24,661 bases of DNA. Source: Intoshia linei (Eukaryota; Orthonectida; Rhopaluridae). This document shows positions 19,811-24,661 of this stretch, piece by piece (positions within the stretch are counted from its first letter, which is position 1; the number at the start of each line of letters is the position of its first letter). The notes under the pieces are model-generated. The model ran no database searches. It worked only from the letters and a program-made list of their open reading frames with translations, and had not been told where the DNA came from. The DNA lies in assembly GCA_001642005.1 (NCBI GenBank), contig LWCA01000529.1, positions 1-24,661 of the forward strand, given 5' to 3'. Position numbers and translations under genes: made by a program.

Positions 19811-21413
19811 CTATAAATAATTAAAATTAACACGTAAATAATCTCATCACAATCCTGAAGTTCACAATATCATGACAATTGAAAAATTTGAGTTTAATTT
19901 TAACCTTTGTGGGTTTATTAATAATTTTTATAAGTGGATATGGGGTCATACAGTTTTAATTGGACCGGGTCTTCTATGAACTATACTGATCTGGCCATAG
20001 AGAGTTTTAATTGAACACTTTAAAAATTTAGAAGGAGTTTTAAGGATAAATTCAATTGCTTTTAAAAAAAAAATTTAAAAATAATTCAATGGCCGCCTAG
20101 GTTGAAATCACAAAATTTTATCTTACTGTTTTACCACGTACAGATTAGTAGTTATGTAGTATGTGGATTGTGTAATTATGTAAAATAATATGGATTATTA
20201 TTTTAATTTATCTTTTGTTAATTTTTTTTATTTAAAATTTTTACCCGAAAAAATAATTATAAATTGACTAAAAAAATTTTTCAAAATTATTGTTGTGCGT
20301 TTCATAGATTAAAGAATCTTTATTATAATTGTTATAAATTATATATATACCCTCCTCCAACTATGATAGTTGTATCGTCTCCATAAATGAAACTATCTAC
20401 TCCATCTTTTTTCTTTTCAGTCCATCCATATACACTCATTTTATTTTCAGTCATTTTAAAAACAAATGTTTCTCCATTTCTAAAATAATATAATCATAAT
20501 GGAAATAAAGTCATCATTTTTTCTCCAACCTTGATAATCTTATAATACATTATATTATTTTTCACAGTAATCAATAATTCATTAATTTATAATTAGTAAT
20601 TTTTTTCATTTTCATAATTCAATTTCCCCTGCTTTTTTAGCACTTATTAAAATTAAGAGCCCAAAGCGGGTTATATTGTATGTGTCTAATTATACATTTA
20701 TAATTTACGTTATTAACATAAATTTTTCATTACACTTACGATTAATATACTCAAATTACCAAATAAATGAATAATTACCCAAAATACGAAAATTTTCGTT
20801 TATTAGTAGGAATGCGTTTATTCCAGTCTTGAGAACACAGGGCACCAAAGATCTAAATATAGTAAACATTTATTTTAAATATTAATATTTCGTTACTTTT
20901 GATTTACCAAACTATTCAAATCTAACTTAGACTTCCAAATTAAATGCTTTTTTTATTTACATGTTAATAACAAAATATTAAAATTTAATTAATTAATAAG
21001 AGTTCGCAATAAACGTTTTTAAAAGAGGGAGATAATCTGAAAATAACATTTTTTAATCTGGAGGCTATGGTTCAAAAATGATTGACAATCCCTGACTTAC
21101 AGTAATCCCTCTAGTTAACCAATGATATAACTTGACACAACACAAAACAAAAAACCTGTGAATCACTAGTTGATACGAGTAAAATAGTGTATGTATAATT
21201 TGCAACTTTTCGATAAAACGTTAAAAATGAAAATCCATCATCACGAGAAGAAAACAGAAGAATTGGTAATTTGATTTTAACTGTTGCAATAAAAGTATTA
21301 TAAAGGTTATTCCACTAAAATATAATTAATCAATTATTAAAAATAAAAACCATTTCTAGCGTTAAAATATGACTTTTGGCTGCATCTGTGTAGTTTAAAA
21401 AATCTTCCATTTC
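19660..21413 (-). CDS. TLDc-domain protein, TBC1D24/Skywalker-like (3' part)
   Basis: Five minus-strand exons, in order of translation: 21413-21351, 21314-21156, 20852-20779, 20479-20351 and 19810-19660. They total 576 nt (191 residues and a TAA), all GT-AG, with phases 0, 0, 2, 2. The last four make an almost complete TLDc domain: ILLFSSRDDGFSFLTFYRKV, TILLVST, IFGALCSQDWNKR, YFGNGETFVFK, VGGG, FVNGDLSKGY, ETFGNEPL and ILECYG at the C-terminus. TLDc proteins act in oxidative-stress protection and, in TBC1D24/Skywalker, in synaptic vesicle traffic; some bind the V-ATPase. The Trp in CSQDW and the FGNGETFVF form fit TBC1D24 better than OXR1/NCOA7, but no TBC domain is in the window. The true start lies upstream, beyond 21413. 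Confidence 0.84.
20351..20479 (-). CDS. TLDc gene: GETFVF to GGG exon
   Basis: A 129-nt exon, phase 2 at both ends. It completes GNGETFVFK and continues with VYGWTEKKKDG and FIYGDDTTIIVGGG, matching the G-E-T-F-x-F, Y-x-W and I-G-G-G landmarks of TLDc domains. The short Trp-to-Gly loop shows no large insertion. Confidence 0.84.
20779..20852 (-). CDS. TLDc gene: FGALCSQDW exon
   Basis: A 74-nt exon, entry phase 0, exit phase 2. It reads IFGALCSQDWNKR, then TNKRKFSYF and the first two bases of a Gly codon. This is the central V/I-F-G-A motif and the W-x-x-R segment seen in the TBC1D24 branch. Confidence 0.82.
21156..21314 (-). CDS. TLDc gene: N-terminal half of the TLDc domain
   Basis: A 159-nt exon in phase 0/0. 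It carries WNNLYNTF, LPILLFSSRDDGFSF, TFYRKVANY and TILLVSTSDSQ, the conserved opening of a TLDc domain (the Y/F-S-S/T-x-x-x-G-x-S/F and T-x-L-L-V segments). The donor is CACAG before GTTTTT. A 303-nt intron follows. Confidence 0.82.
21351..21413 (-). CDS. TLDc gene: first exon seen in window
   Basis: A 63-nt exon open in phase 0, reading EMEDFLNYTDAAKSHILTLE and Met. The acceptor is CAATTTAG. It is followed by a 36-nt intron starting GTTTTTATT, the shortest intron I see. It contains an ATG at its second codon but no secretory or other signal. I read it as the end of a preceding helical region, not as the gene start. It is the least certain exon of the set. Confidence 0.6.
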
Positions 21414-21887
21414 CTAAATTGCAATTTAAAGCTATCAAGTTATATCAATGTAAATAAACTTTTAATACTAATACGTTAGACTTAAAACACAAGTAATTAA
21501 AATTAAGTTATATTATATTATAATTAAGTAATTAATGAAAGTAATCTTAGTTGATAAATTTAAAATTTAAATGATAGCTTTTACATAATAAAAATTCTGT
21601 TAAATAACATAAATATCCATTATATTTTATAATTATGCTACGCCCGTTTGAAATTTGAGTCAATGAGAATACTTGTGTTTTATAGTAAAAACGTTTTGAA
21701 TAAGTTGAAAAATGAGCTATTAATTACAAGGGAAACATCTTTAAAATCTACTAAAATGTATGAAATATAAAAAAAACTCCAAACTTTGACATTTACATGA
21801 AGATGTAACTCTGAAATAATTGATTAATTTTTAAACTAAATTTTTTCATTAAGATGAGTAATTTGATTATACGCATTAGTCATAGTG
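21414..21887. other. AT-rich, probably intronic
   Basis: If the TLDc gene extends upstream, this is intron. A minus-strand frame near 21749-21690 (DFKDVSLVINSSFFNLFKTF) after a possible acceptor is open for about 20 codons but has no donor or family support. Confidence 0.5.
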
Positions 21888-22100
21888 CAGTGATTGCCGA
21901 TTCAAATAGTGTACGAACCTCATTTTAAAATATTTTTTTTTGGACCCCAAAGTAGTGATTGTGATTTGCCGGGAAAAATAAAAAATTTTTATTCATATAT
22001 AATATAGAAGCATTAAAAATTTTAGACACCTTAATTAATTTTAGAAACNAAATTTAATTAATGAAATAACACAAATCTAGATTGAAATTTACAAATTTAA

Positions 22101-22313
22101 TTATAAAAAAAATTTATTTATTTTAGATAGTTGAAAAACTGTTTCAAAACACATAATATTGATAGATTCGTCTTTTAAACAAGTTCTACGTTTTGTAACG
22201 AAATTAGAAGCAGTAGAGAAATTTCTTTCATTTTGTGTTGACGTTGGTTGAACGGACATAAGGGCTTCCTTTAATTTTAACAATCTTGATGATAGCGTTC
22301 TAGTTCGTAACAA
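22101..22313 (-). pseudogene. hAT transposase C-terminal dimerisation fragment
   Basis: The minus strand reads RLLKLKEALMSVQPTSTQNE, then RNFSTASNFVTKRRTCL and INIMCF. This is the conserved hAT dimerisation region (P-x-S/T-S-x-x-x-E-R-x-F-S, then T-x-x-R-x-x-L). The family version continues after M-x-F-L; here the frame goes into unrelated residues and stops, so the end is damaged. Upstream codons (YYFEKYYELLR) remain open briefly. The catalytic residues are not present. Confidence 0.82.
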
Positions 22314-22959
22314 TTCATAATATTTTTCAAAATAATATTGGAAAAAGAGGATAATTCTCTTAAGCGTTAGTAATTTGTGGTTAGAATACGAGATTTTTTA
22401 TTTATGGTTTGATGAAGGGATTTTTAAAAAGAATATCGGTGTAAGTCAATTTTTCCATGAGGGCTTATAATTATTATATTATTACTATTATTATATTAAT
22501 TATGAAATATAAAACATTTATCAAAAAATTAATGTTTTTTTCTTATAAGATTCGTGTTTTTATAAAAAATATTAAAATAAGTGGATTATTTATTTTGGGT
22601 TTTGGATTAAAAAGTTAATGTTCATAAAATTTGTTAAAATCGGATATTTCAAAAAAAATTTCGGTAAAAGTGGATTTTTCCCTGATGGTTTGAAATGGTA
22701 TTTCTTAATAAATTTTATTAATGGTGGAATTTTTTAAATTATACTGTATCAATCATCTAGGCTTTGGGATAAATTCCCAATATCTGACAACTCTGTAATA
22801 AATTTTAAAAATTATGCTATTAATAATTATGTATAATAATAAATAAAAATGGATAATAATCCTTACTTATATAAAATTCTTTGTCTGTGTGTGTTATCGT
22901 TTATTTTCATAATCACCAATCTTAGAATTTTATAAATTCCACATTTCAATTACAGTTTT

Positions 22960-23290
22960 TTCCCGGACGTATAAGATAAATTTCAACCTCCCAAACTCAT
23001 ATCTTACGGGTTAAACTCCCCAAAATGTCCTTTTTTTTGAAAATCAAACGAGTTGAAGAATTTAAAAAAATTTCAATCTGAATAAGTGACGCCTTCACGG
23101 TCAAAAAAACATTTTAGTATTCATATTTTTTTTTCGAAATATATTAAAACAAAAAATGTGAAATAATTAACGGTCCGAAAATTAAAAAAAAAAGATTAAT
23201 CTGATAGAGCTTATTCCAGTTGATATAAATACAAAATTTCAACCTCATAAATCTAAGCATTCCCGGTGAAAAATAATTTTGAATATATTA
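22960..23290. repeat. Two diverged copies of a short motif
   Basis: AAATTTCAACCTC followed by a TCATATCTTACGGGT-like block near 22978-23013 recurs at about 23230-23272 (AAATTTCAACCTCATAAATC, then TTCCCGGTG). The copies are roughly 250 bp apart, within the hAT element. The relation is faint. Confidence 0.35.
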
Positions 23291-24076
23291 CAAACCAATA
23301 TTTTTAAAATAATTCGATTAAAATAAATATTGAAAATGTAAATATTGATCCTACAATTTCAAAAAAACGTGCACTGAACGTCTACACATTTCCAATAAAG
23401 AAATATTGGTGAAAATATACATAATTCATTTTTTCAGATTTTTTTTCATTCTCAAAAAATTTCACGAAATTTATTTAAAAACTGCAACCAAAAGTTATTG
23501 TTAAAAGTTATTTTTGTATTTATTACAATGCTTTGCAATGTTGGTAAAATTCATCCGAAATATGTTTTTAAACTGCTGTTTCCGTTAATTATTGATACAA
23601 AATTAATATTTTTTAAACATCGTAAGAAGATACTGAATATACAGGTTTATTTATAATTTATAATTTTATTTTTTATGGAATTTAAGCTATTTTGGCTTTA
23701 TTTTTAAGATAATACACTCATTATCTCTAACAAATTGAATAAATCGGATGACAAATTTTTTTTTAGAATTATATACAAAAATAAAATTAAGTAAGAATCA
23801 TTTATTTTAAATTAAAAGGTAATGTGACTTTCAAGTTTATAAAATGATTGTTAATAAGTCTCTAAACGATTGTTAATAATTAGTAGCATTTTTAATTAGG
23901 ACTTTATTATTTAATAGAATTAGATAAATCTGTCCTCAGCAGAGTTATGTGATGTTTATACGTAGTACAAAACAGCCAAGCTAGTTATCCTATAAAAATA
24001 AATAATCATATTTTATATTTAATTTGAATCTCACAGACCCAGGCTGATAGTTTTGGACCCCAATCGGGAATCACTG

Positions 24077-24149
24077 TTGTAGTCGAATAAAGCTATGATT
24101 TACACACAATTCATCATATTGACTGATATTTCAAACGAACGGCAACATA
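24077..24149. other. Spacer between the hAT and Tc1-like elements
   Basis: Short unique-looking sequence with no feature other than the possible hAT target duplication at its start. Confidence 0.5.
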
Positions 24150-24661
24150 TACACCCCCGACAAAACGTTAGAGCACTCTATAAAAATTAAAATAAAATTT
24201 AATAAATTTAGAAAATGACTTACATGACATGTCAAAGTTTATAAATATAATTTATTGCAATTATTCATCGCTAATTACCTCAAAATATTTATTTTCATTA
24301 TCGATCACGCGACAAAAGTGCTCTAAGAGATTATATTTTAGGTATTAATTAGCAGTAAAGCTAAATTTTTTAAAATAAAATGAAATTTCAAAATATATCT
24401 AATTAATAAATACATATAGAATACACAATTTTTGATAAAGATGTCTAAAGGAAAATATTTAAATGAACAAGAAAAGGGAATTATTGATTATATGATAAAG
24501 GAAAGGCACAGCCAGTTGAAAATTGCAATAACATTAGCAAGAAGTAGGAAGTTCATACAAACGTATCTCAATAATCGTTCGTCAAAAAAATTAAATAATA
24601 AAATTGAACGCCCAAAGACATTAAGTCCATCTGATAGACGACTTTTATTGCGAGAAGCGTC
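24150..24661 (+). mobile_element. Left end of a Tc1-like transposon (IR/DR type)
   Basis: After TA, TACACCCCCGACAAAACG starts a terminal repeat of a form common in Tc1-like elements. CGACAAAA occurs at 24158-24165 and again at 24310-24317, 152 bp inward, each next to a GAGCAC/GTGCTC block. Paired binding sites at this spacing are the IR/DR arrangement of Tc1-like elements such as Sleeping Beauty. A transposase frame starts at 24441. The right end is outside the window. Confidence 0.75.
24441..24661 (+). CDS. Tc1-like transposase, N-terminal part (runs off window)
   Basis: The ATG at 24441 opens 73 codons plus two bases without a stop. MSKGKYLNEQEKGIIDYM is the usual start of this subfamily. 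SQLKIAITLARSRKFIQTYL is the first helix-turn-helix (the K/R-I-A-x-x-L-x-R-S-x-x-x-I/V pattern), and RPKTLSPSDRRLLLREA is the linker into the second. These bind the terminal repeats; the DDE catalytic domain would follow beyond the window. The frame is intact as far as seen, so this copy may be younger than the other elements here. Confidence 0.85.
   Translation, partial: MSKGKYLNEQEKGIIDYMIKERHSQLKIAITLARSRKFIQTYLNNRSSKKLNNKIERPKTLSPSDRRLLLREA

Larger units (their letters stand above)
21888..24076 (-). mobile_element. Decayed hAT transposon, 2.2 kb
   Basis: The left end CAGTGATTGCCGATTC (21888) and right end, read inward, CAGTGATTCCCGATTG match at 14 of 16 positions and have the hAT form. 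TTTGGACCCC occurs near both. The flanking octamers TCATAGTG and TTGTAGTC agree at 5 of 8, weak support for an aged duplication. Inside, on the minus strand, is a transposase C-terminal fragment at 22101-22313; the rest of the transposase is unrecognisable. Sections are shared with 9524-9945. An ambiguous base (n) is at 22049. It lies upstream of the TLDc exons, probably in an intron. Confidence 0.72.

Noticed and set aside
21061-21094. CAGGGATTGTCAATCA-type end (minus strand) in a TLDc intron
   Set aside because: Single end only; the intron is too short to hold a whole element and no duplication was seen.
22049-22049. Ambiguous base n in the hAT element
   Set aside because: An assembly or sequencing uncertainty in non-coding repeat DNA; it does not affect any gene call.
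22866-22902. TATATAAAATTCTTTGTCTGTGTGTG, reminiscent of some Helitron or MITE starts
   Set aside because: No 3' hairpin with CTRR or second end recognised; too weak to annotate.
1-24661. CRISPR arrays, rRNA or tRNA genes, operons
   Set aside because: None found: no regularly spaced direct repeats with unique spacers and no recognisable structural RNA; the genes are spliced and eukaryotic.

Overview
The window is a strongly AT-rich, intron-containing animal genome. Typical metazoan gene families are present: a multi-Ig transmembrane receptor and a TLDc-domain protein. The many transposon remnants (Ty3/gypsy, hAT, Tc1) are the kinds common in invertebrates. Introns are exceptionally short, several of them 36 to 47 nt. 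I read this as an invertebrate, but I cannot place it in a phylum from sequence alone.

Layout. 1-968: wreck of a Ty3/gypsy pol gene, covering the integrase zinc finger, a partial catalytic core and a C-terminal tail. 969-11109: mostly non-coding AT-rich DNA. It holds a GC-rich hairpin (3709-3752), a foldback minisatellite (4251-4880), a cluster of hAT-type fragments (8704-10299) and a few weakly supported minus-strand exon candidates (1252-1299, 2936-3001, 5193-5402, 5828-5936). 11110-19138, plus strand: a 15-exon gene that I assembled by hand. It encodes a signal peptide, seven Ig-like domains, one transmembrane helix and a cytoplasmic tail, and all exon phases join to exactly 965 codons including the stop. 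An extra signal-peptide exon at 16222-16297, inside intron 5, fits an internal promoter that would give a four-Ig short form. 19660-21413, minus strand: the last five exons of a TLDc-domain gene that most resembles TBC1D24/Skywalker, converging on the Ig gene. 21888-24076: a decayed hAT transposon with recognisable termini and a transposase fragment. 24150 to the end: left end of a Tc1-like element with an IR/DR-type terminus and an open transposase frame that runs off the window.

How they relate. The two host genes are tail to tail with about 520 bp between their stops. Their exons stand out from the background by open frames, compatible splice phases and family motifs, because no single reading frame spans either gene. 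The transposons lie in introns or intergenic DNA and share repeat families (9524 with 21888; 8704 with 10145; 19437 with 23929). Nothing here looks like an operon or a prokaryotic system. The most noteworthy biology is the Ig receptor, with nested alternative starts, possible alternative ends, an unusual cysteine-free membrane-proximal Ig domain and minimal introns.
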